Below, piece after piece: positions 1 through 8,336 of a DNA stretch of 10,662 nt. The translations under genes were made by a program, and so were the position numbers. The notes under the pieces are model-generated. The model saw only the letters and a program-made list of their open reading frames with translations. It did not search any database and was not told where the DNA came from. Within the stretch, counting starts at the first letter, position 1. Each line of letters opens with the position of its first letter. Source of the DNA: Thermoflexales bacterium (GTDB lineage: Bacteria > Chloroflexota > Anaerolineae > Fen-1058); contig JAUQXD010000914.1 of the NCBI GenBank assembly GCA_030834835.1, positions 1 to 10,662 of the forward strand, given 5' to 3'.

Positions 1-3000
1 TCGGTTATTGGTGTTCAGCCAATCCCACTGATCGCCGCCGCTCTTGACGATATACTTGAACTCGTAGCCGGCGGCCGCCAGGTTCACGGTCGCCGTAAAG
101 ACGGTGTAACCGGCGTCGTGCGTCATCGACAACGCGTTGGAATTCCAGCCGTTGAACGCCCCGGCCAGGTACACATCTTCGCCCGTGTGCACCACGTCTT
201 CCAGATCGTGATATACAAAGGTGACGGCCGCTGGCACGGTCAGCGTCACCGGCACGATGACCAGTGGCGTGACCGGGTCATTGCTGTTGACGCACACTCT
301 GGCCGTATACGTGCCCGCACTCAGGCCCGTGGAGTCGAAGCCGACGTTGACGGTGCTGCTGCCCAGGCTCGCGGTGCTGCCGCTGGTCGGCGACAGATTG
401 AGCCAGGGCACGCTGCCCGGCGTCGAGCAGACGGTCAGGTAGCTCAGCGTGTCGATGCCGATGTAGTTGGAGTTGTCACCATTCGCACCGCCGTTGTCAA
501 CGTAGTAACGCAGACCCAGGCGGCCCGACACCGGGGCGCCCAGCCCGCTGATCGTGACCGTAATCGGCGACCACTGATCCGGGTAACCACCCACGGCCAG
601 GGTAGGGTTGATGGAGGTGAGCAGTGTATTGAACACGCCGACGCTGGTAGCGGAGAGGCCGACGTCCGTGATCGCGCCGGATGAGCTGAGTCGCACCTCC
701 AACCGATCGGGGTAGACGCTGTTCGTCGGCACGCGCGTGTAGAACAACAGCGTATCGCCATTGCTCAACGTGGTTTCCGGCGTCAGCAGCCAGTTGCTAA
801 TCGTGCCCACCGCGCCGGTGTTGTTGAAGTTCGCGCCGATGTACGAAGTCGTCGGTCCCTGGTGTGCCGGGAACACGGTGGCACTGCCCTGGAACCAGCC
901 GGTGCTCCCCAGCGGGCTGCTGCGATTGATCTGCCACCAGCCCTTACCGGGCAGGGTAGTGACATTGTCAAAGTTCTCGGTGAAGCCTGCGTTGATCCGC
1001 TCGGGCTGCGTGGCAGGCACGATGGCCGATTGAGCGCGGCCGGCCGCGCCCGCGGTGCCCGTTCTCCGGTCACCTATCTCCAGCCCAGCCGTGATCGGCG
1101 CGTCGGATTGCGGCGCGGACCCCGGATCCTCGAACACGTTCCAGTCCAGCGGCGACGCGCCCGTGTTGCTGATGGTCAACGGTTGCGTCACCGTCTGATT
1201 GGCAGCCTGAGTGCTGCTCAAACTGGCGGGCGTCACACTGATGACGGGTGCGGCCAGGTTGAAGGTCAACAGCCGATCGGGCTGTGGCGGCAGCGCGTTC
1301 TCCACCAACAAGGATTCGTTGATGGTGCCCGAGAAGGGTGTGCTGCCGACGCTAAACGTCTTGGTCAGCGTGTGATAGGCGTTGGCCGCCACACCATTCG
1401 CGCTCCAGATCAGCGAAGCGGGCGTGGTGAGCACCGAGCCACTGGAGACCGAGAAGCCGCTCAGGCCCAGCAGTGATGTCCAGTTTTCGGTCAGCGTGAA
1501 GGTGACATTGCCTGTGGCGGTCACCCACACCCGATCGACGATCTGCACCACATCGCCCGGAATCAGATTGATGGTGGTGGCCGTGGTGATGACGTTGTTG
1601 ACGGACACCTGCTTGTCCCACAACGACTCGACCGGCGCGCAGACGCGCTTCTGGCCGGTGACCTGAATGTCGTCAAGGTGCCAGCCGTCATCCAATACGC
1701 CTGGATCAGAGTAGAAGCGGAAGCGGAAGCGGGCGTTGGCAACGTGCGCCAGCGGCGTCAGGTTGACCGTCGCCTGCGTCCACGCGCTTTGCACGCCGTC
1801 GTAAGCGGCCAGCGGCTGGCCCCACGTCAGGCCGCCATCGGTGGACACTTCGACAAAGCCATAGTCGTAACCGGCTTCCGTGCTGTACTTGTGCCAGAAC
1901 GACAGCGCCACGGCATCGTACGCGCTGAAGTCATACTGCGGTGATACCAGCCACGTGGATGCGCCAGGCGGATATTGCCCGCCGGGGCTGTCCGTCCAGG
2001 AGCGAGTGGGACTGTTGGAGTCTTCACTCGTGATGGTCCACTCCCAGCCAGTGTACGTAGTGCCCGTCGTCCAGCCACCCTGGCCGTTCTCCACATTGTC
2101 GAACAGCACAAAGGAGCCGACCGGGCCTTGACCCGTGGGCACGCGAATGTCGTGACTGAACGTGCCGCGCTGGGTGGTGGTGTTCAGGTCAAAGTCGATG
2201 GGCACACCGCACACGAAGTTGCTGTCCACCGCAAAGTTGAACGGCGTCGTGTTGGTCTGCACCGCGCCCACATTGATGTCGGGATACGCCGAGGCGCTGC
2301 TGTTCATGGTCACGCCCGGTGTTTGTGGCGTCAGTGTGGCGTTGACAGTGGTCGCCGTCAGGGTGCCGGCATTTTGCAGCGCCGCCAGCACATCCACCGA
2401 AGCATCACCCGGCTCGATGACCTGATTGCCGCCATCGTTGACCTGGGTGTTGACCAGGTTCAGATCGGGCACCGGCCATGCACAGTAGGCGGGCGTGCCC
2501 GGCTGCAACTTCAACGTCCACGTGATGAGCGTGCCCGTGTCCTGGGCAGCGGTATCGTTGAGGCGCAGCCCCCACGTGCCGCTGGACGGCGTGAAGTTGA
2601 ACGTGGACAACGGCTGCTCGGGCCGGAAGACGCCCGTAAACGGTGCGGGGATGCCCACAATCGACAGGGCCGCATCGTCGTCAAAGGTGGTGTTGGTGTA
2701 GTTATCGCCGTTGCCACCATTCGCCACCGACAGGGCAATCTCGCCACCCGCCGGATTGCGCAGGTAGATACCCACATCGGAATCCCAAGTGTGGTTCAGG
2801 CTCAGGCTGACGACGATCTTGCCCAGTTGGAACACATCCGCGACGTTGACCGTGGAGGTCACGCCCACGAGATTGTTGTCCGGGATGGCTTTGGGCACGT
2901 CGGTACTGACGTACGTGTACACCGTGGGCGACACTTGCGCCGGAATCTGCGCAATGACGCTGAACGTCTCGGTGAACACACCCTGATCGCTGGTGATCAC

Positions 3001-5364
3001 CTTTCTGAAGTCCAGCGTCGCGCCGCACGTTACGCCGCCATCCACGGAGAAGCCAAACGGCGTCGCATTGACCGCCGCTGCGCCCGCCGCCAGATCGCTG
3101 TAACTGGCCGTCGGCGTAACGATGGTCACACCCGGCGTCAAGGCGAACAGCTGCGCAGTGATGTTGGTAGCAGTGAACAGGCCCGTGTTGGAGATCGTCT
3201 CAAATACCTGCAGGTTCTCTTCGCCCGGTTCCACGTAGCCATTGGCATTGGCCAGCGGCCCCGGATCGGTGATCACGACTGCGGCATTGACCAGATTGGG
3301 ATAGGGCTGCAGACCGATACTGACCGAGCCACTGCCGCCGCTGGTGATGACCACTGGTGCGGCTGCGGAATTCTCGACCGGATAGTTGGGCGTCAGCGGC
3401 CCGGCGGTGACGGCATAGGTACCGGGCAACACCGTCATCGTGAAGACGCCGGCCACGTCGGTCGAGGCGGCATACGTGCGCGTGAAGGTGTCATTGATCG
3501 CCATGACCGGCATGTTGGGGATGGCGGCCAGTGTCACGCTGTTATACACGGTGCCGGTGATGGTGCCGGACGCCGGTTGAGGCACGCACGACGGATACTT
3601 GAACGAGCCGATGCGCGTGCTCCAGTTGGCCGAGCTGGTGGCGGTGAAGTATTCGGTGGTATACCAGAACGTACAGTCGTCCACCGGATCGATGTTCATG
3701 GAACTGTAGTCGCCCCAGCGCGCGGCGGTGTGTGTCTGCGCGCCGTTGCCCACCGTCATGGTGTACTCGGCTTGCGGCATCAGGTTCAGCGTATCCGTGA
3801 CCAGCCGGCCCAGATACCGGATCTGCGGATAGATGGTGGAACTGGATGCACTATAACCGATGGCGGCATTGCCCATGCGATCGGTGGCGATGCTGGCCAT
3901 CCAGCGCCACACATTGTCCGCCGGATTGTATGTGCTTTGCTGGTAGAGCGTGGGCGTGATCAGATCACCGGCGCGGGTCAGGCGCACCTCGTACCAGCGC
4001 AGGGCGGCCTTGCCGCTCTCAGTGATGGTGTGATTGGCCCACAACGATTCGGTGCTGCCCACGCGGCGATATTGCAGGTTGTACATCAGGCGTGGGCTGA
4101 GCGCGTCAACGCCCTGGCTGGTGCCAGCCTGCGGCACGCAGGAACGAGCATCGCACACCGGGGCATACGTGGCGATCGGCATGGTGGTCGGGCCGGCGAG
4201 CGCGGAATTCTCCGGCACGTCCCAATCCACTTTGAATCGCCAGAAGTTGAGTTTGTCCGGCGCCTGCACGGCCAGCAAGAAGGCAGGCGAGCCGGGCGGC
4301 GGCGCGTCACCGAGCTGATTGCCGGCCAGCACACTGCTGGTGTCGGACAGATCGAAGGCGACAGATTGCAGACTCTGGCCGCCCAGCATGCGCGAGCGGT
4401 TCAACGCCCACACGCGCACGTACCCGGGAATGTTGGTGTCCGGGAACATGTTGGCCGTCATGTAATAGGCATCGGGCCACACGCTGAGCTTGGGATAATC
4501 ATTCATCGCCGTGTTCAAGCCGTCGATTTCCGGCGTGGAGGCGGGGAAGGCATAGGTCCACCAGCCGCCACTGATCGGATCGCCAGTCTTGGATAGCGCG
4601 ATGCACTGATAGTATGGACCGGGCACGGCAAACTGCGTCAGCAGCCACCGATCAGCCATCGCATCGTACAGGGCAATCGGATCGCCGTCGTCGATGACGT
4701 TACACGGCGCCTGGCTGGCATTGAACAGGTCGCTCAACTGCAACGGGCCGACGAGGCGCGCGCCGGTGGCTTTGTTGTAAACAGAAAAGGTGGTGTTGAC
4801 GTACTGAACGTAATGGTTGGGACCAACATCACCCACGGTATCGGGCGGCAGATAGCCGCCTGCTTCCGAGCCATACTGCCCGGCAAAAGTCGTAATCGGC
4901 GCGGGCATGTTGGCCGTGCCGGCCGCGCGCTGCACCACGCCGGTGTCGGGCGCGGTCGGGCCGTAGGCCAGATCATTGAAGAAGGCGCGTGCTTCCAGCG
5001 GGGCGCGGGTTTCACGCCCGGCCGCGTCCACTTCGGGTTTGGCGGGGGTAAGATCACGCAAGTCGCCGTCGTATGAGCCGGCTACGGCTTCCGTGACGTA
5101 CGGGCCGCTGACGACGGGGCCAACCGTACCGGTGGGGATGGGCTTGGTACGCGGCTTGGGTCGCGGGCTGCGAATGTTGGGATCAAAGGGTGCGGATGGT
5201 TCAGACACAGATTCCGTGTTAGCGTCGTCCTTCACCCCTTGGTCGGCGGCGCGCTGAGCAGCGCCGCCAGGCTGTTCACCCTGGCTACTGACAGGCAGGA
5301 CACCCAGGGCAAGAATCATACTCAACACGACCAGCAGGTTCAGCAAGTTCGCCTTGGACTTCAT
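1..5364 (-). CDS. Giant secreted multidomain surface protein (5' part, 1,788 codons, C-terminus outside window)
   Basis: I translated the whole minus strand from the ATG at 5364; the frame has no stop before the window edge, so the gene is 3'-truncated here. Residues 1-27 or so are a signal peptide (MKSKANLLNLLVVLSMILAL), followed by a Pro-rich linker. About 150-595 is a propeller-like domain typical of bacterial surface proteins (DTVGDVGPNHYVQYVN, RWGDYSSM, DPVDDCTFWYT). About 599-685 is carboxypeptidase-regulatory-like. About 689-822 and 969-1075 are two CARDB-like domains around a P/Homo-B domain (842-952; LNHTWDSDVGIYL, GTWGLRLND). About 1083-1236 is a MAM/jelly-roll-like domain (WHLDDIQV), and 1242-1368 resembles DUF11. 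A BACON-like sandwich (1373-1408 and 1649-1712) is interrupted by a choice-of-anchor-J-like domain (1460-1640). Residues 1715-1788 are a CBM48/AMPK-type E-set (VYLAGAFNGWN, YEFKYIV). No catalytic protease motif is visible. A role in adhesion or extracellular binding is inferred. The reading frame and secretion are firm; the domain names come from recalled family patterns. Confidence 0.93.
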   Translation of the reverse strand, partial: MKSKANLLNLLVVLSMILALGVLPVSSQGEQPGGAAQRAADQGVKDDANTESVSEPSAPFDPNIRSPRPKPRTKPIPTGTVGPVVSGPYVTEAVAGSYDGDLRDLTPAKPEVDAAGRETRAPLEARAFFNDLAYGPTAPDTGVVQRAAGTANMPAPITTFAGQYGSEAGGYLPPDTVGDVGPNHYVQYVNTTFSVYNKATGARLVGPLQLSDLFNASQAPCNVIDDGDPIALYDAMADRWLLTQFAVPGPYYQCIALSKTGDPISGGWWTYAFPASTPEIDGLNTAMNDYPKLSVWPDAYYMTANMFPDTNIPGYVRVWALNRSRMLGGQSLQSVAFDLSDTSSVLAGNQLGDAPPPGSPAFLLAVQAPDKLNFWRFKVDWDVPENSALAGPTTMPIATYAPVCDARSCVPQAGTSQGVDALSPRLMYNLQYRRVGSTESLWANHTITESGKAALRWYEVRLTRAGDLITPTLYQQSTYNPADNVWRWMASIATDRMGNAAIGYSASSSTIYPQIRYLGRLVTDTLNLMPQAEYTMTVGNGAQTHTAARWGDYSSMNIDPVDDCTFWYTTEYFTATSSANWSTRIGSFKYPSCVPQPASGTITGTVYNSVTLAAIPNMPVMAINDTFTRTYAASTDVAGVFTMTVLPGTYAVTAGPLTPNYPVENSAAAPVVITSGGSGSVSIGLQPYPNLVNAAVVITDPGPLANANGYVEPGEENLQVFETISNTGLFTATNITAQLFALTPGVTIVTPTASYSDLAAGAAAVNATPFGFSVDGGVTCGATLDFRKVITSDQGVFTETFSVIAQIPAQVSPTVYTYVSTDVPKAIPDNNLVGVTSTVNVADVFQLGKIVVSLSLNHTWDSDVGIYLRNPAGGEIALSVANGGNGDNYTNTTFDDDAALSIVGIPAPFTGVFRPEQPLSTFNFTPSSGTWGLRLNDTAAQDTGTLITWTLKLQPGTPAYCAWPVPDLNLVNTQVNDGGNQVIEPGDASVDVLAALQNAGTLTATTVNATLTPQTPGVTMNSSASAYPDINVGAVQTNTTPFNFAVDSNFVCGVPIDFDLNTTTQRGTFSHDIRVPTGQGPVGSFVLFDNVENGQGGWTTGTTYTGWEWTITSEDSNSPTRSWTDSPGGQYPPGASTWLVSPQYDFSAYDAVALSFWHKYSTEAGYDYGFVEVSTDGGLTWGQPLAAYDGVQSAWTQATVNLTPLAHVANARFRFRFYSDPGVLDDGWHLDDIQVTGQKRVCAPVESLWDKQVSVNNVITTATTINLIPGDVVQIVDRVWVTATGNVTFTLTENWTSLLGLSGFSVSSGSVLTTPASLIWSANGVAANAYHTLTKTFSVGSTPFSGTINESLLVENALPPQPDRLLTFNLAAPVISVTPASLSSTQAANQTVTQPLTISNTGASPLDWNVFEDPGSAPQSDAPITAGLEIGDRRTGTAGAAGRAQSAIVPATQPERINAGFTENFDNVTTLPGKGWWQINRSSPLGSTGWFQGSATVFPAHQGPTTSYIGANFNNTGAVGTISNWLLTPETTLSNGDTLLFYTRVPTNSVYPDRLEVRLSSSGAITDVGLSATSVGVFNTLLTSINPTLAVGGYPDQWSPITVTISGLGAPVSGRLGLRYYVDNGGANGDNSNYIGIDTLSYLTVCSTPGSVPWLNLSPTSGSTASLGSSTVNVGFDSTGLSAGTYTARVCVNSNDPVTPLVIVPVTLTVPAAVTFVYHDLEDVVHTGEDVYLAGAFNGWNSNALSMTHDAGYTVFTATVNLAAAGYEFKYIVKSGGDQWDWLNTNNR

Positions 5365-5374
5365 CGTTTAAGTG

Positions 5375-5384
5375 TTCCTTTCCT
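5375..5384 (-). promoter_or_regulatory. Ribosome binding site of the giant gene
   Basis: On the minus strand AGGAAAGGAA lies upstream of the ATG at 5364. Measured from the end of the purine run, the gap is 10 nt; from the GGA core it is 11. This is somewhat long but workable. The signal-peptide sequence that starts immediately at this ATG supports the start choice. Confidence 0.6.
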
Positions 5385-5478
5385 CATGGGGTTGACCGTA
5401 GCGATGTTGCAGGCACGTTGCTTGCATCAGGTACAGACAGTGGGGTGGTTGATCGCTTAGCGCCTCCTGTGTGCGAAT

Positions 5479-5519
5479 GCGTCCCTGAGGCGACCACTGC
5501 TGACGGCGGCCTGAGACGC
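5479..5519 (-). promoter_or_regulatory. Hairpin in the 5' leader of the giant gene
   Basis: On the minus strand GCGTCTC (5519-5513) can pair with GGGACGC (5485-5479, one G-U pair), and the adjoining AGGC (5512-5509) with GCCT (5491-5488). A two-nucleotide CA bulge sits on one side and a 17-nt loop remains. It lies inside the predicted transcript, about 115 nt before the start codon. It does not match a riboswitch consensus I know (the c-di-GMP-I pattern was considered and did not fit). A regulatory or mRNA-stabilising role is only a guess. Confidence 0.35.
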
Positions 5520-5590
5520 TTCGATCGAGTACTTAGAGGGAAATGGGTGAAGGTTGCTGCGCCGGATTGGCCGACCGGCACAGTCACCAC

Positions 5591-5596
5591 ATTATA
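5591..5596 (-). promoter_or_regulatory. Candidate -10 box (TATAAT) for the giant gene
   Basis: The minus strand reads TTGATCTATAATGTGG here, a perfect match to the bacterial -10 consensus. A 17-nt spacer would put the -35 at 5614-5619, which reads TTCGCG and is a poor match; a T-run lies further upstream. If used, the transcript would begin near 5584 and carry a leader of about 220 nt. Promoter assignment is inferred from the -10 alone. Confidence 0.45.
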
Positions 5597-5679
5597 GATC
5601 AACTCTTGGCGAGCGCGAAAGGTTCGATAAAAAATGAGTACACCGCAAAAGGCGACGGCTGTTCGGTGGCGGTGGATGC

Positions 5680-5701
5680 GCATTGAAGCGGCATTGAAGC
5701 G
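5680..5701. repeat. 11-bp direct tandem repeat
   Basis: GCATTGAAGCG occurs twice back to back (5680-5690 and 5691-5701), just upstream of the giant gene's candidate promoter and just downstream of the kelch gene's terminator. With only two copies, chance or replication slippage is as likely as a binding site. Confidence 0.5.
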
Positions 5702-5706
5702 AAGAT

Positions 5707-5740
5707 AAACCCGACGAGTCGTGAGTGACCCGTCGGGTTT
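5707..5740 (-). terminator. Stem-loop terminator after the kelch/DUF11 gene
   Basis: AAACCCGACG (5707-5716) and CGTCGGGTTT (5731-5740) form a perfect 10-bp stem with a 14-nt loop. On the minus strand the stem is followed by T-rich TTTATCTTC, about 45 nt past the kelch gene's stop codon. On the plus strand it runs into TTTTT (5738-5742), so it could stop transcription in both directions. Confidence 0.75.
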
Positions 5741-5784
5741 TTACAGCCGATCAATCGTGGGCGATCACGAAAGCCGCGCCAACG

Positions 5785-8322
5785 TCAACGCCTGATCACC
5801 GGCAGATACACCCATGCCGTCGGAATGAAGGCCACCGCCTGACGCTGAAGCGTAGTGCCGTAGCTATCCGTGATCGTCGCTGTATTCAAGATGGGCAGTT
5901 GATCGGTCACGAGCGAAGCCGCGAACTTGATCTCGACCGATCGGGCGGTGGAAGTGTACGTTTGCTGCGGCGGCACATACACAATCGCCAGTTCGTTCGA
6001 CAACGCCGGCTCATTGTAACTATACTGCAAGCCGTGCGCGATGGTGTCTTGAATACCGATCGTGGCAGCTGCGCCGTAATCTACTTCGGCATGACCAAAG
6101 TCGGCGTCTTTATATTGCAGCGTGATGATGCTGGTCGTCTCGTCGAGGATCGCCTCGAACTCGCCCGGCGTGCCGAACTCGTTGTGTGAACTCAACCGCG
6201 AGGTGCGTGAGTATTCGATCACCAATCGACGATGGGGCGCAGTGCCGACAACCATGTACCACATGCGGCCTGGCCGCAGAAACAGATCGTCCCAGAACGG
6301 CGCGATGTAGCCGCGAATGCTCGCCTGCGGGTGACCGGGAATGGGCTGGTTGTTCGCCCCCATCTCCTCGGAGTGCCAGCCTTCCTGATTCCAGTGGAAG
6401 AACAATGTGCCATCGATCTGCACCACCATCTTTGTGTAGATCGTGCCGAAGAAATCGTACGGAAACGGAATAGGCACGGGGTTGCACGCCGCGTGCGTGG
6501 GGTAATACCACGCAAATGGCCGGCCAATGTTAGCGATCTCGATCCACTCGTAGCGCACGTTGGGCACCGTGCCGCCGCCGCGACTATCGCCCCACACGTA
6601 ATCGGTGATGGAGTTGGTGTACGTGAACACGGCGGGCAACTGCCCTTGCCACACGATCGCGTTGTCCACGAACTCGGCTACACCACTCGACGCACTGAGA
6701 CTGTCCGTGAGGTACATCGCGCCGAAAGGCAGCGGATCACTCACCACGATTGTGCCTGAAATCGCCGATGGATTCTGCACGCGGATGGTGTACGTGACGA
6801 GGCCGTTATCGTCCAACGTGCTCCGATCGATCTCTTTGGCCGACGAGGATAGATCGAAGTAGTCGATCGCCGTCACCACCGAGCGTGCCATATTCCAGCC
6901 TGCGCCGCTATCGACGAACAGTGTGTTTGTGATGCGTTGACCCGGATGCAGATCGGGCGTTACGATCACGTCAAACGTAATCGTGATCGGCGCGGAGAAA
7001 CTCGCCAGCCCGCGCGCCCATTCCACCCGATTGAGCGCGGCGTTGTAATGCGTGCCGATCGGTTGGGCAATGAAGCCCGCGAATTGCACCCCGGCGGGCA
7101 GCGGATCGATCGCACTGACGGCATCCAGCACTTCGATGCCGCTGTGCAGCTCGATGGTGTAGCGCAGGTGATCGCCGGGATGCGCCACCGCCCGATCGGC
7201 CGTCAGCGACGACAGGCAGATATCGTCGAACAGGCGCAACGATTCCACGTTTTGCGTGGTCAGCGCATAGAAATCTTCATAGCCGCCGACGATAAACACT
7301 CGCCCGCGCGAATAGGCCGCACCCACGCCCGATCGATATGGATCGGCATAGTAGGTCGAGAGTCGATCCCACTGGTTGAGCACGGGATCATAGCGGCTGT
7401 TCAACGCGCCTTCACCGCCTTCGCCGCCGAAAGCATAGATCGCATTATCGGGCGCGACCGTCATCGCCAACGATCGATTCTTGCCAATGCTTGCCCCCGG
7501 TTGCCACGTATCGCTGGTTGGATCGTAGATGATCATCGACCCCAAAGTGGCTGTGTACGGATCCCCATCGGTGATGCCACCCGCCAGATAGATCTTGCCA
7601 TTGAGGCTGGCCGCGCCCGCCAGTGAACGCGTGCCGCTGATCATGGCCGTGCGTGTCAGCCAGGTGTTGGTGGCGGGAGTGTATTCGTAGGTCGTGTCCA
7701 CATTGCCGTGATTGTAGCCGCGCGAATCAAAGCCGCCGAAAGCGTACAACTTGCCGTTGACGGTCGCCGCCATCACGCCGCCCAGCGCTTGCGGCAGATC
7801 GGCCAACTGCGTCCACGCCTCAGCGGCCGGATCATAAACATAGGTCGTGTTCTGCACACCGAACGTGCCCGATACAACCTGATCGACGCCGCCGACCACA
7901 TAGTATTTGCTATCGATCTCGACCGCCATCACGTACCCGCGCGGTTGCGGCAGCGGCGCTAACGTCTCCCACTGTTGAGAGCAGGTGTTGTAGCGCTCGG
8001 TGGAGGTCAGCATGTCGGTGGCGCTGACCACACCGCCGAACGCATACAAAAAGTAACTGCCCGGCTGCGCGGCCAAGCCAAAATCGTGCCGGCCCGTGGG
8101 GATGAGTGTTTCCATCTGCCAGTCGGTCATGGTGTACGTCTCAGCTACGGACGGCACATAGAGGCAGGGCATATCCAGTCGACCGGGATCATCGGTTTGA
8201 GGCGGTGCGATGGGGGCGGCGGAATCAATCGGTTGCGAGAGGAGTGGCGAAGCCGAGGCGACCAGCGCGATCAACACAATCGGCCCCAGTGCGGCGAACA
8301 ACGCGAGAAATCGGCGGGACAT
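5785..8322 (-). CDS. Secreted kelch-repeat/DUF11 protein with nidogen-like insertion and YLPVIRR C-terminus
   Basis: An 845-residue protein. I chose the ATG at 8322 rather than the in-frame ATG at 8358 because AAGGAGG lies 7 nt before it and the signal peptide (MSRRFLALFAALG, then a hydrophobic run to about residue 25) begins there. About 75-375 holds six kelch repeats, each with a hydrophobic strand plus GG (YAFGG, YVVGG, YAFGG, YLAGG, YAFGG, FIVGG), the first five with a Y-D/T/N-P/T...W motif, predicting a six-bladed beta-propeller. About 366-480 is a DUF11 domain (HPGDHLRYTIEL, DPLPAGVQF). A second DUF11 starts at about 488 (VSDPLPFGA) and finishes at 795-837 (LPILNTATITDSYG). Between the halves, about 564-788 is a nidogen-like domain (IAPFWDDLFL, VIEYSR, TIGIQD). 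The protein ends in VYLPVIRR, a tail style I recall in Chloroflexota secreted proteins. It probably acts outside the cell in binding or adhesion; no enzyme motif is visible. Confidence 0.95.
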   Translation of the reverse strand: MSRRFLALFAALGPIVLIALVASASPLLSQPIDSAAPIAPPQTDDPGRLDMPCLYVPSVAETYTMTDWQMETLIPTGRHDFGLAAQPGSYFLYAFGGVVSATDMLTSTERYNTCSQQWETLAPLPQPRGYVMAVEIDSKYYVVGGVDQVVSGTFGVQNTTYVYDPAAEAWTQLADLPQALGGVMAATVNGKLYAFGGFDSRGYNHGNVDTTYEYTPATNTWLTRTAMISGTRSLAGAASLNGKIYLAGGITDGDPYTATLGSMIIYDPTSDTWQPGASIGKNRSLAMTVAPDNAIYAFGGEGGEGALNSRYDPVLNQWDRLSTYYADPYRSGVGAAYSRGRVFIVGGYEDFYALTTQNVESLRLFDDICLSSLTADRAVAHPGDHLRYTIELHSGIEVLDAVSAIDPLPAGVQFAGFIAQPIGTHYNAALNRVEWARGLASFSAPITITFDVIVTPDLHPGQRITNTLFVDSGAGWNMARSVVTAIDYFDLSSSAKEIDRSTLDDNGLVTYTIRVQNPSAISGTIVVSDPLPFGAMYLTDSLSASSGVAEFVDNAIVWQGQLPAVFTYTNSITDYVWGDSRGGGTVPNVRYEWIEIANIGRPFAWYYPTHAACNPVPIPFPYDFFGTIYTKMVVQIDGTLFFHWNQEGWHSEEMGANNQPIPGHPQASIRGYIAPFWDDLFLRPGRMWYMVVGTAPHRRLVIEYSRTSRLSSHNEFGTPGEFEAILDETTSIITLQYKDADFGHAEVDYGAAATIGIQDTIAHGLQYSYNEPALSNELAIVYVPPQQTYTSTARSVEIKFAASLVTDQLPILNTATITDSYGTTLQRQAVAFIPTAWVYLPVIRR

Positions 8323-8329
8323 GAAGTTG

Positions 8330-8336
8330 CCTCCTT
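8330..8336 (-). promoter_or_regulatory. Ribosome binding site deciding the kelch gene start
   Basis: On the minus strand AAGGAGG sits 7 nt before the ATG at 8322, a near-ideal Shine-Dalgarno. It shows that the upstream in-frame ATG at 8358 is not the likely start. Confidence 0.9.

Larger units (their letters stand above)
5365..5784. other. Intergenic region between the two minus-strand secreted-protein genes
   Basis: This 420-nt stretch has no convincing gene; short frames in it lack ribosome sites and family resemblance. Read on the minus strand, it holds in order: a stem-loop terminator for the upstream kelch gene, a short direct repeat, a T-rich tract, a perfect TATAAT box, and a leader of about 220 nt with a hairpin, ending in the ribosome site of the giant gene. 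The layout suggests the two genes are separate transcription units. Confidence 0.7.

Noticed and set aside
1975..4596. An 873-residue open frame on the plus strand
   Set aside because: It lies antisense to the giant secreted-protein gene, is overloaded with Arg, His and Gly, shows no recognisable domain and has no ribosome site. It is a by-product of the GC-rich codon pattern on the other strand.
5461..5580. Possible c-di-GMP-I riboswitch in the giant gene's leader, prompted by a GGGACGC motif
   Set aside because: The remaining conserved blocks of that riboswitch and its two-helix layout are absent.
5725..6189. Plus-strand frame of 154 residues, and similar ones over 6232-6759 and 6937-7626
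   Set aside because: All are antisense to the kelch/DUF11 gene, Arg-rich and without any domain or ribosome site.
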